From the NCBI GenBank assembly GCA_028280415.1, contig JANQLV010000023.1:310001-374000 (forward strand): a stretch of DNA of 64,000 nucleotides, written 5' to 3'. A program made the position numbers and the translations under genes. The notes beneath the pieces were generated by a model. It saw nothing but the letters and a program-made list of their open reading frames with translations. It was not told where the DNA came from and did not search any database. This document shows positions 27,289-35,213 of this stretch, piece after piece. The stretch's first letter is position 1. Every line of letters begins with the position of its first letter. The DNA comes from Saprospiraceae bacterium (lineage in GTDB: Bacteria > Bacteroidota > Bacteroidia > Chitinophagales > Saprospiraceae).

Positions 27289-27778
27289 TACCATAAAAAT
27301 AAAGGCTTTTACACTGCTGGAATTACTTGTCGTAATGGTATTGACGATCATAGTGACAGCAATCGCTTTCAATGCATATCTAATCATGCAACAGCAGTAT
27401 ATATCTTTTAAAAGCAGACAGAATAAAGTTCTTGACTTTCAGTTTTTCAACACCGTGTTAGCTAAAGACTTCCAATCAGAAGGTTTAATAAAAAGAGATG
27501 GGCAGCAAGTAATTTTTTATCAACCAGTTCATAATATTATTTATGATTTTGATGAAAATAAAATATTGCGGAGTCAGCAGACTATTACCAAAAACAAGGA
27601 TACCATTTCTTTTGACCATAAAGGCTTTAAGACCTATTTTCAATCCGATATAGTCGATAAGGGCTTAATAGATAGCATGGTCTTATCTATCGATTTTTTC
27701 GGAACAAGCCAGCAATTGATTTTCAAAAAAAAATATTCTTCCGAAGAATTAATAAAGGGAAAAGAAGATGAATATTGA
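27266..27778 (+). CDS. Minor pseudopilin (GspJ-like)
   Basis: This 170-residue protein has the leader KIKAFTLLELLVVMVLTIIV. Cleavage is expected between Ala14 and Phe15, with Glu at +5, followed by the long assembly helix. The rest (about 45-170) is a beta-rich globular part without cysteines. Its size and position between the GspI-like gene and gspF match GspJ. The start overlaps the preceding gene by 23 bases, and the end overlaps gspF by 11. It is probably part of the tip complex with the two genes before it. Confidence 0.75.
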   Translation: MNYSTFHDTIKIKAFTLLELLVVMVLTIIVTAIAFNAYLIMQQQYISFKSRQNKVLDFQFFNTVLAKDFQSEGLIKRDGQQVIFYQPVHNIIYDFDENKILRSQQTITKNKDTISFDHKGFKTYFQSDIVDKGLIDSMVLSIDFFGTSQQLIFKKKYSSEELIKGKEDEY

Positions 27779-28928
27779 TTTAAGTAATTACAATAAAAAA
27801 ACGGAGAAGGAACAATTCAAATCTAATGATAGGACTTCGGGAGATAATACCATTAGTGAATTACTAAATAAAGAAATTCTGTTCTTTGGAAATCGACTGT
27901 CAACAAAAAAAAAGGAAGCTTTTTATATGGAGTTGCAAATACTGTTACAAGCGGGCTTAGATATCAATACAAGTTTAGAAATAATAACAGAAAATGAAAA
28001 AAGCACTAAAGGGAAAAATATTTTTATTAAAATTAAAACTGCATTGGTCAGCGGCAAAAGCTTATCCGAGTCAATGGATCAAGTTAACTGTTTTAGCAAA
28101 TATGAAATATTTAGTATTCGCATTGCGGAAGAGAGTGGACAATTGGTCAAGGTGCTGGCTCAGCTTGCTGATTATTATTCAAAGCAACAGCAATATCGAC
28201 GCTTATTAATTAGTGCGCTTTCTTATCCGCTCATTGTTATTTCGACTGCCATCCTGGCTTTATTGTTTTTACTCAATTTTCTGGTTCCTTTATTTGGAGA
28301 TATTTATTTGCGACTTGGACAGGAGTTACCGGCGATCACACAGTGGATTATTTATTTCTCAAAAATAAGTAGTCGATATGCTTTGTATGTATTCTCTCTT
28401 CTCCTGGTGCTTTTCATTTTTTTCTTTTTAAAAAGGAAAGAAAAATGGTTTAGATATTGGTCAAGTTTCTTGGTTTTGAAAAGCCCTATTTTCGGAAACC
28501 TGATTCAACGGGTATATCTTGCCCGGTTTGCGCAAGCCATGAGTTTTTTACTCCAGTCAAAAGTACCACTAATACAATCCATTAAATTAACCTCAAAGAT
28601 GATAAGCTTTTACCCATTAGAGCACTCTCTTACTAAAATACAGGATGACATTTTGAAAGGAACACCTTTATATGAAAGTCTTCAGTCTTTTCATATTTAT
28701 CCCAGCCGTATGATTGCGCTTATTAAAGTTGGAGAAGAGTCTGGTTGTCTCGATCATCTGTTTTCTAAAATTGCTAAACAGTTTCAGGAAGAGACCGAGC
28801 AATTTACAAAGATGCTAGGAAGTTTAATTGAACCCGTGTTAATTATTTTTCTAGCAGTAGTGGTAGGTTTTGTCTTGATTTCTATGTACTTGCCTATTTT
28901 TAAGCTGACCACTAGTCTTGGTTTTTAA
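27768..28928 (+). CDS. gspF: GspF/PilC-family inner-membrane platform protein
   Basis: GspF is the polytopic membrane protein that couples the GspE ATPase to pseudopilin assembly. The 386-residue product has the two repeated GspF cytoplasmic domains (about 60-165 and 260-365), each with the signature helix pair: RIAEESGQLVKVLAQLADYY and KVGEESGCLDHLFSKIAKQF. Membrane helices lie near residues 150-175, 205-225 and 355-380. The C-terminus EPVLIIFLAVVVGFVLISMY is diagnostic. It closes the plus-strand operon. Its partner ATPase gene, gspE, lies 12 kb away on the opposite strand beyond RHS1. Confidence 0.93.
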   Translation: MNIDLSNYNKKTEKEQFKSNDRTSGDNTISELLNKEILFFGNRLSTKKKEAFYMELQILLQAGLDINTSLEIITENEKSTKGKNIFIKIKTALVSGKSLSESMDQVNCFSKYEIFSIRIAEESGQLVKVLAQLADYYSKQQQYRRLLISALSYPLIVISTAILALLFLLNFLVPLFGDIYLRLGQELPAITQWIIYFSKISSRYALYVFSLLLVLFIFFFLKRKEKWFRYWSSFLVLKSPIFGNLIQRVYLARFAQAMSFLLQSKVPLIQSIKLTSKMISFYPLEHSLTKIQDDILKGTPLYESLQSFHIYPSRMIALIKVGEESGCLDHLFSKIAKQFQEETEQFTKMLGSLIEPVLIIFLAVVVGFVLISMYLPIFKLTTSLGF

Positions 28929-29079
28929 TTAAAGAAGCATATACCTTGAAGTTGTATGTTCGACTGATTGTATTCTGACCACTAAGGATTAAAGACCCTT
29001 TAGACCCACCAAAGTTAGTGCATAATAAAGCAGGGTGAATACTTTAACAAGATGTTCGTTCTTCAAGGAGCAACCAAGT

Positions 29080-29685
29080 TTAAACCTCTAAACGTTTATT
29101 GGAGATCAACTTATCTACCTCTTTCAATTTTTCGTATTCACTTTTTTGAAGATTTTTCCAAAAAATAAAACTTCCGATTAGTACCAGAATAAAAGTTATA
29201 GAAAGGAAAAAAGATATTTTTAAAGGAGATGCCCCTAAAGCACCAAGAGATATTTTAAACGCATTGCCACTAAACCATATATAGAGATTTCCCGAAATCA
29301 AAATTAGTAAGCTATTGATCACCCAACCTCTACATATCCTCATTCTGCTTCTACTGTATTCGAAGATAGTTGCAAAGGCAGGGTCTAGCTTATAGCTTTT
29401 TATTTTAGCTTTAAAAACATCGGGTCTATTGGGAAAAGACAAGGCTCTTAATTTATTACCTGCTTTGGTAAGTAACAAATCGGCAAATCGATCTATTAAT
29501 ATTCCAAATAAATAGATAAAGGATAAAAAAAGCACACTGATAATAATTGAGGGAAGATTATTTTGAGTACTGACAGAGGTATCTAATAAATTAATATTGA
29601 ATATTAAAGCAAAAAAGAGAAAGCCCCAGATTAAAGCGCCCAAACCGATGATGACCAATTCGACAAATATATTAGTTGTGTTCAT
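29080..29685 (-). CDS. Four-helix membrane protein, unknown family
   Basis: This 201-residue protein has four predicted membrane helices (about 8-30, 45-65, 122-140 and 150-172) and ends in a charged cytoplasmic tail (KNLQKSEYEKLKEVDKLISNK). No family was recognised. It lies on the minus strand downstream of the five-gene signalling operon and the 108-residue membrane gene, and it is convergent with gspF. Small multi-helix membrane proteins are common last genes of bacterial conflict and stress systems, but here that is only a guess from context. Confidence 0.6.
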   Translation of the reverse strand: MNTTNIFVELVIIGLGALIWGFLFFALIFNINLLDTSVSTQNNLPSIIISVLFLSFIYLFGILIDRFADLLLTKAGNKLRALSFPNRPDVFKAKIKSYKLDPAFATIFEYSRSRMRICRGWVINSLLILISGNLYIWFSGNAFKISLGALGASPLKISFFLSITFILVLIGSFIFWKNLQKSEYEKLKEVDKLISNKRLEV

Positions 29686-29769
29686 AATTTGTGTTTTGAT
29701 AATGTTTTATAATAAAATTTATTAATCCTTTTGCCAGGTGGCAACTGTAAAGTCTTTTAGGGTTCCGGG

Positions 29770-30096
29770 CTAGTTCAAGCTACTCTTGTAATCATCTTTA
29801 ATCAACATAGAATAATATATGCGATTTAATTCATTAGCATCTTTACCTTTTTTTTTCAATGGAACATCGCGCTGCTTCTCGTCCAGGAGATTAATGTTTT
29901 CTTTCGGGGCATTACAATTGAAATAAATAGTATCCATTTTTTTCAGGTAATCCAAAGACGCACAAGTCAAAAGAATAATTATGGAAACTCTAAGGATCAA
30001 TTCAATTGTTTTTAAAAGGGCTTTTATCCATTCTAACAGGAAATAAACGGATATAAGTAATAGTATGCCAATAAAAAGGATGATTAGTATAGCCAT
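29770..30096 (-). CDS. Small two-helix membrane protein, unknown
   Basis: This 108-residue protein has a long N-terminal hydrophobic region (about 2-20 and 32-50) interrupted by WIKALLK, consistent with two membrane helices. A Lys/Asn/Asp-rich C-terminal tail follows (about 65-108). No family was recognised. The gap to the kinase gene upstream is 98 bp and to the next gene 84 bp. It could be the sixth gene of the operon or separately transcribed. Confidence 0.55.
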   Translation of the reverse strand: MAILIILFIGILLLISVYFLLEWIKALLKTIELILRVSIIILLTCASLDYLKKMDTIYFNCNAPKENINLLDEKQRDVPLKKKGKDANELNRIYYSMLIKDDYKSSLN

Positions 30097-30194
30097 AATT
30101 TCCAGGTTTTCTTAACTAATATCAGTAAGTTAACCTAAGCTTAGTTATCTCGAATTATTTCTAGCCGGAGCCACGGAAAAGCCTTGATGAATAA

Positions 30195-31934
30195 CTAGTC
30201 TTTTATTTTTGCTTCCAATATTTCCTTTTGTTTCTTCTCGATATACTGGAAGATATCCAGGGCAATTCGACAGATAAACAGTATTTTTTCTCTGGATACA
30301 TTATCAAAAGCAATACGTTTGATTAAGTAATGCAGACGAGCCAAGTGAAACTGCAATCGAAGTTCGTTCTCTGGAAAAGAGATTGCGGTATCGTGTTTTT
30401 TTATAGTTCGGTAAGTGCTTAAAATATAGTCCAAAATCAAATTCGCCATCTCATATACGGCAAAGGCTTTGGGAGCGTCTTTTATAGCTTTATTGGATTT
30501 GCCTTCCAGAAATCTATTTTGTAAAAAAGAATTTGAAAAATGAAAATAGCGGGAAGCGTCCAAATGATTCTCCGGAATAAATGCGATTTCAATATCAACA
30601 CAGAGGTGAGCCAGGTCTAATAATACATTTTGCTTCTGTTCCATGTTGTTCATTAGGGCGAAGTCTATGAAGTAAACATCCTTTAAATTTTTTCGCCTGT
30701 TTTTAATGAGTATATTTCTGGCGTGGAGGTCTCCGTGAATAATGCCCTCGGGAACTTTAATGGCTTTATATTTAATCAACTCGTTTTTTTCATTTTTAGG
30801 GATCAGGTAATTATCCAGCAAATCCAGATTTTCTTCAGATAAGCCGTATTTGTTGAGCAAAGCGGTATCAAATAAATCCTGTATTTTTTGGATAGTAAAC
30901 TTGGCTTTAATAACAAACCAAAGAGCTGGCTTTAGTCCCAACGCGGAATTGCTCCAGGGATTAATGCGTTCACTTGATTTATCAACATTACTGGCTTTAG
31001 TAATAAAAACACCAAATTCATCCAAAACGACTTCGAGCATGTTAAAGAGCGTCTCGCTGGATTTTTTACCCGCTTGGTCTAACAGCCTGGCTATTACCTT
31101 TACTAAATCCTCTGCCTTTTCGTAATTGAAAAGCAGACATAAATAACCATCGATTATTACACCGTCGTAATCCAGGCGAGCACCGATAAAGCTTTCGGGT
31201 AAATTCGCATTTTCGTATAAATAATTTCCCTTAACCTTTTCTCTATAAAGGCTGCTATGGTTTTTACTAAACTTGAGCAAACGAAAAATGCGATTGTTTC
31301 TGTTTTTTTGTAAATAAGATATTATGGCAACATAAGCTCCGGAGTAACCGGGACTCAGAAAATCTATTTTGATATCTGAAATATCATCCTGTGTTAGCTT
31401 GCCGCGAATAATGCAGGCCCCGAGAATATTTTTTAGAGTAGACTCACCAATGAGGTATTCGTTGAGATAATTATCAGGAGTATTATCTTCTATTGTATAA
31501 CTCTTTACAGGATTAAATTGATTATAAAGAATATTTGCCGGACTTAAGAGGTGTTTTTCTTCTAATTTATTATTGATGAGGTTGGCATAGGTGAAGACCG
31601 TGCCATCAACACCTTTTACAGAAGTTTGAGAAAAATAATATTTATGATTTTTTAAACCGGGAAGAATCTTGCCGAACTTGTCCAGAATTACTTCCCCATT
31701 ATGCCGGTCCAGTGGGTCCAGCTTTTTTTTGATACCTAAATGGAACAGTAGAAAAAATTGTGTGTCCAAAGGCAAGGCTTTTAAAAATCTTTTGAACTTC
31801 TGTTTTTCATTATCTTTAAATATAAAAATAGGCGCATGTTCTTGATTAATGATGAGCCAATCAAAAGTACTTTTAACTTTTTTATTGGTATTAATATCAT
31901 TTCTATCTACGATCAATAGGGTTAAATATTCCAT
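30195..31934 (-). CDS. APH/protein-kinase-fold phosphotransferase in signalling operon
   Basis: In this 579-residue protein the middle and C-terminal parts carry a kinase fold of the aminoglycoside-phosphotransferase class. There is a Gly-rich loop LSPGYSGAYVAII (near residue 196), a candidate ATP lysine in FRLLKFSK, and a hinge-like LCLLFNYEKAEDL. The catalytic loop is HGDLHARNIL (near 401), and FIDFAL takes the metal-binding Asp position (near 423). All key residues seem present, so it is probably active. The first 190 residues (MEYLTLLIVDRNDI...) are not assigned. It is the last of five tightly packed genes, 4 bases after the 290-residue gene. The target is unknown; a protein, nucleotide or small molecule are all possible. 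Confidence 0.75.
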   Translation of the reverse strand: MEYLTLLIVDRNDINTNKKVKSTFDWLIINQEHAPIFIFKDNEKQKFKRFLKALPLDTQFFLLFHLGIKKKLDPLDRHNGEVILDKFGKILPGLKNHKYYFSQTSVKGVDGTVFTYANLINNKLEEKHLLSPANILYNQFNPVKSYTIEDNTPDNYLNEYLIGESTLKNILGACIIRGKLTQDDISDIKIDFLSPGYSGAYVAIISYLQKNRNNRIFRLLKFSKNHSSLYREKVKGNYLYENANLPESFIGARLDYDGVIIDGYLCLLFNYEKAEDLVKVIARLLDQAGKKSSETLFNMLEVVLDEFGVFITKASNVDKSSERINPWSNSALGLKPALWFVIKAKFTIQKIQDLFDTALLNKYGLSEENLDLLDNYLIPKNEKNELIKYKAIKVPEGIIHGDLHARNILIKNRRKNLKDVYFIDFALMNNMEQKQNVLLDLAHLCVDIEIAFIPENHLDASRYFHFSNSFLQNRFLEGKSNKAIKDAPKAFAVYEMANLILDYILSTYRTIKKHDTAISFPENELRLQFHLARLHYLIKRIAFDNVSREKILFICRIALDIFQYIEKKQKEILEAKIKD

Positions 31935-31937
31935 CCG

Positions 31938-32810
31938 TTAAGATATTTCTTTGATTTTATATTGCCACTCGTTTATTTTTAAAATATTTTCCGAGAAAAA
32001 ATAAAGCTGATCATATAGTTCCAAAAGGACTTGATTTGAAAAGACCGTATGTTCGGAAAAAAGATCTAAACGCTGTATTCCTTCTTTTAAACTTTCAGGC
32101 AATATCTTTTTTAACTTTGCATTATTGTTCAGACAGTCTCTTAATAGTTTTAACTCGGGACAAGCAGCATCCCAATGTTCTTTAAGTGTAATTGACATTT
32201 TGTTTTTAGGTAAATAATTCCAGTTGCACAGCGAACCTATACAAATCTGCATATCATCCACCAGTTTGAATAAGGTATTATGCTCTCCTTCTTCTTCCGC
32301 GATTAATTCACGTTCGAAAAAATGCTGGAGTATCAAAACCTTTGTTTGCTCTTGTTTCTGAAAATATTTGTCAAAAGGTTTTTTTATCCAGGCTTCTCTT
32401 CCCAGCTCAATGTAATTGCTTCCCGAAAATTCCAGGAGTACCGGATCATTTTCTGTTACCTTTTCAAGCGTTTCAATCGGAAGGAAAGAAGCGAGAGCAA
32501 TGGGAATGCACAATGATTTTTTGAAACGGATCGACTTAATCAATTCCAGCCCGAAAAATAAAACAGGTTCTTCCTTATTCCAATTGAGTTCGGCCAGAAT
32601 TAAAACTTTCTCCACATCCTTCCATATTACTTTTGACAATAGTTTTTCATCTGTAATAATTGACCACTCCGATAAAAAAATCCATTGCTGATTCCCCTTT
32701 TTATCCCGGTTGATTTTTGTGTTTTCTTTTAATTTTTTAATATGTTGGATAAAAGGAGTATCCGCATTCCAAAAAATTATTTTCTGTTTAATGTCCACTC
32801 GTTCAGCCAT
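31938..32810 (-). CDS. Operon protein with degenerate receiver-like domain
   Basis: This is a 290-residue protein of unknown family. Residues about 65-150 (VEKVLILAELNWNK..., FFGLELIKSIR, CIPIALASFL, WIKKPFD) follow the strand-helix order of a response-regulator receiver and can be aligned by eye with the N-terminus of the neighbouring 565-residue regulator (RVFIFLEYPL, FFGFRILRFLR, VPVILLSFL). The acidic pair and phosphoacceptor Asp are not evident, so it would be a pseudo-receiver. The rest is helical. It overlaps the regulator gene by 8 bases and ends 3 bases before the kinase gene. It probably serves as an adaptor within the same complex (inference). Confidence 0.6.
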   Translation of the reverse strand: MAERVDIKQKIIFWNADTPFIQHIKKLKENTKINRDKKGNQQWIFLSEWSIITDEKLLSKVIWKDVEKVLILAELNWNKEEPVLFFGLELIKSIRFKKSLCIPIALASFLPIETLEKVTENDPVLLEFSGSNYIELGREAWIKKPFDKYFQKQEQTKVLILQHFFERELIAEEEGEHNTLFKLVDDMQICIGSLCNWNYLPKNKMSITLKEHWDAACPELKLLRDCLNNNAKLKKILPESLKEGIQRLDLFSEHTVFSNQVLLELYDQLYFFSENILKINEWQYKIKEIS

Positions 32811-34500
32811 ACCTTTCTTTCATTTGTGTCAGCCAGTTTTTTTCTTCCGGTAGTAAACTGGCCGGAATATCTTTTTCGAGAGAGAGCGCCATAAATGTGG
32901 AAAAAAATTGATTGATGGTATTATCCCCCTCCCGCGGAGGCTGCTTTCTAAACCTTCCTGATTTCATAGCAGAATAAATTTGCCCTTTGTCCATTTCGAG
33001 TAATTGATGTAAAGCAATAGCTATTCTTCTGCCAATCAATTTGATCCGAAACTTCTCCAGCTTTTCCGACTCTGGCAACAATTGTTTTTTATCAACACCT
33101 ATACCTTCCTGGATTGGTAATACATTTACTTGTTCGGAATTGCTACCCTGGTGTTTATGCTTGGCGATAGCTGTAAAAAATAACTCCGCATCCTCCGCAA
33201 TTTTTTGATCTGCATAAACCAAATCATTCGATAGCCGGTGCATTCGATAATAAGCCTTAAGGGGACGATCAAACTTTTTGCTGTATCCTTTGATCCAGGA
33301 GGAAGCTTTTGGCTGGCTACGTTTCAGATCAAAAACCTTATTTCCTTCTTCGAGGATTTTATCGGCAAACAGATTGAAACCGGTGACGGTATTACTTTTT
33401 CCAATCACATCATCTTTGGAGGCCGAGTGAACTTTCATGTTATGCATATTCTGCATGCGAATTAAAGTTCGTTTATTAAATGAAGTAAGAGAGAAGAAAG
33501 CCAGATCATTATTGAAATCCAGAAAAACACTTTCCAAAATATTATATCCCTGAACATCCTGCCAGGACTCATCGGCATTTAAAAGCCTGTAGTCGCAAAT
33601 CAAAACGACAATATTATTATCCTTGTCAGCTTTGAGCATTTTAAAAGCATCCTCCGCATTATGTGCGATATTGCATTTGATTTTTTTCTCAAAGAATAAT
33701 TCTTGCACCCGCAATGCGATAGGAATATCATCATCTACAAAAAGGACCTCCCAGGCTGGTCTTTCCTCTATAACAAGATCGTCGGGTCTTTTAATATCCG
33801 GAGGCAAGAGCCGTTTTATTTCGCCGATATAATTATCAATGACCACAGCATTGGCATCGTAGTCCTCTTGTTGTATTATTTTCCTTTCCAAATCCTTTTT
33901 CAGATTGGCTAGAATATCTTCCAGGGATTTATTCCCTTTTAAATCAAGACAGATTTCCAGACGTTCGAATGCTTCAAGCACTTCAAAAAAAACGGCATTG
34001 AACAATGCTGTTTTATGCTTGAAATCTTTAATACTTTTAAAAACTTTATTTTTTAGATTATGAAACTCTTCATCAATAAATCCTTCCAGGCTGTAGAAAG
34101 TATTATTGATATCGTGTAGGGTGTTTTCATTTAAACTTTTAAACGATTTTTGCAATAAGACGGACCAGTCTACCGGAAGCTGAAAAAAATAATGTCCCGG
34201 AGTATTTAGAATTTGGAAATCGGGCTTGGTCCGTTCTTGCAAAAACCATTGTTTATCTAAAAAAGACAAGAGAATAACAGGGACTTTAATATTCAGGTTC
34301 AGTCTTAAAAATCGAAGAATCCGGAATCCAAAGAAGTCAGCATAACTTATGTTTTCCAGAGGGTATTCCAGAAAAATAAAAACGCGTTCGGCACTATTAA
34401 AATCTTCGCTTATCAGCTCCAAAGAAAATTCAAGCCGACACCAATTCTCATTGTTACCCAGTACATTGTCGATATCCTGTCGGGCAAAGATATAGTTCAT
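32803..34500 (-). CDS. Response regulator with central receiver domain, no DNA-binding output
   Basis: This 565-residue protein has an intact receiver domain in the middle: acidic VDDD near residue 254, phosphoacceptor Asp in CDYRL near 303, Ser/Thr in FFSLTSF near 338, and Lys in SASKDD near 361. The N-terminal 120 residues look like a second, degenerate receiver (VFIFLEYPL, FFGFRILRFLR, VPVILLSFLD, GHYFFQLP) followed by a helical linker. The C-terminal 170 residues (KASSWIKGYSKKFDRPLKAY...) are helical and unassigned; no helix-turn-helix is seen. It overlaps both neighbouring genes (4 and 8 bases). It is most likely the phosphorelay partner of the 1907-residue kinase, with a protein-level output. 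Confidence 0.78.
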   Translation of the reverse strand: MNYIFARQDIDNVLGNNENWCRLEFSLELISEDFNSAERVFIFLEYPLENISYADFFGFRILRFLRLNLNIKVPVILLSFLDKQWFLQERTKPDFQILNTPGHYFFQLPVDWSVLLQKSFKSLNENTLHDINNTFYSLEGFIDEEFHNLKNKVFKSIKDFKHKTALFNAVFFEVLEAFERLEICLDLKGNKSLEDILANLKKDLERKIIQQEDYDANAVVIDNYIGEIKRLLPPDIKRPDDLVIEERPAWEVLFVDDDIPIALRVQELFFEKKIKCNIAHNAEDAFKMLKADKDNNIVVLICDYRLLNADESWQDVQGYNILESVFLDFNNDLAFFSLTSFNKRTLIRMQNMHNMKVHSASKDDVIGKSNTVTGFNLFADKILEEGNKVFDLKRSQPKASSWIKGYSKKFDRPLKAYYRMHRLSNDLVYADQKIAEDAELFFTAIAKHKHQGSNSEQVNVLPIQEGIGVDKKQLLPESEKLEKFRIKLIGRRIAIALHQLLEMDKGQIYSAMKSGRFRKQPPREGDNTINQFFSTFMALSLEKDIPASLLPEEKNWLTQMKERYG

Positions 34501-35213
34501 TTTCTCTCTTGTTTTTTGAATTGTTCCAGGATCGTTTCCCGAAAATCGAGAAGCCAGGCCTGATGGTTTTCCGGGGAATAAGCAGAGACAGCATTAAGTA
34601 CGTGGTCGCTTAATATTCCAACTCCAATGTTGCTGGCATAGTCCAATACGATCTCATAAACAAGGTCTTTGTTTTTTTTACTCTTCGGCAGAAAATACAA
34701 TTGATGCAGGGCGGTCAAACTTTGTTCTAATTTTTTTTTTGAGTCAAAAAAAGTTGCGATCTCTTTTATACTGCTTTGAAAAGCGGCTTTATTTTTTTTT
34801 ATGCTTAAAATTTTTTCCAAATCTTCTTGTATTTTATGATGTCTGGAAAAGAAATGCTTGGATTCAATTTTAAGCAGGGACTCTATAGCAGGAATATTAT
34901 TTTTGATAAAGGGAATATTTTTAGTAGTTCCTCTTCCCTGATGATATCCCAGGTTTACTTTTAAGGATTTGGCTTTACTGATGTTTTTAAAAACATCTAA
35001 TTGTTTACCTGTTAGATTTTGTTTATCTCTGAAAACTAAAACCATATCTTTTTTATCTTTCCAAAAAAGATCAGATAATCTCGAAACAGGCTTGGCATCT
35101 GTTGAGTCAGAGATGAAAAGAAATTGTTCGAGCGTATCGGAAGCACAGAAATTTTTCAGAATTTTCGGGCTATGCGTATCACTCCAGGTAAAAAACACAT
35201 AAAGATTTTTCAT
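34497..35213 (-). CDS. Uncharacterised 238-aa signalling-operon protein
   Basis: No family was recognised. The N-terminal half is alpha/beta (MKNLYVFFTWSD, LEQFLFISDS, KDMVLVFRDKQNL, LKVNLGYHQG) and may be a further divergent receiver-like or Rossmann-like domain. The C-terminal half is helical (FQSSIKEIATFFDSKKKLEQ...). There is no signal peptide or membrane helix, so it is cytoplasmic. Its start overlaps the stop of the giant kinase gene by 4 bases and its stop overlaps the response-regulator start by 4 bases. It is therefore translated in step with both and is probably a subunit or adaptor. Confidence 0.6.
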   Translation of the reverse strand: MKNLYVFFTWSDTHSPKILKNFCASDTLEQFLFISDSTDAKPVSRLSDLFWKDKKDMVLVFRDKQNLTGKQLDVFKNISKAKSLKVNLGYHQGRGTTKNIPFIKNNIPAIESLLKIESKHFFSRHHKIQEDLEKILSIKKNKAAFQSSIKEIATFFDSKKKLEQSLTALHQLYFLPKSKKNKDLVYEIVLDYASNIGVGILSDHVLNAVSAYSPENHQAWLLDFRETILEQFKKQERK

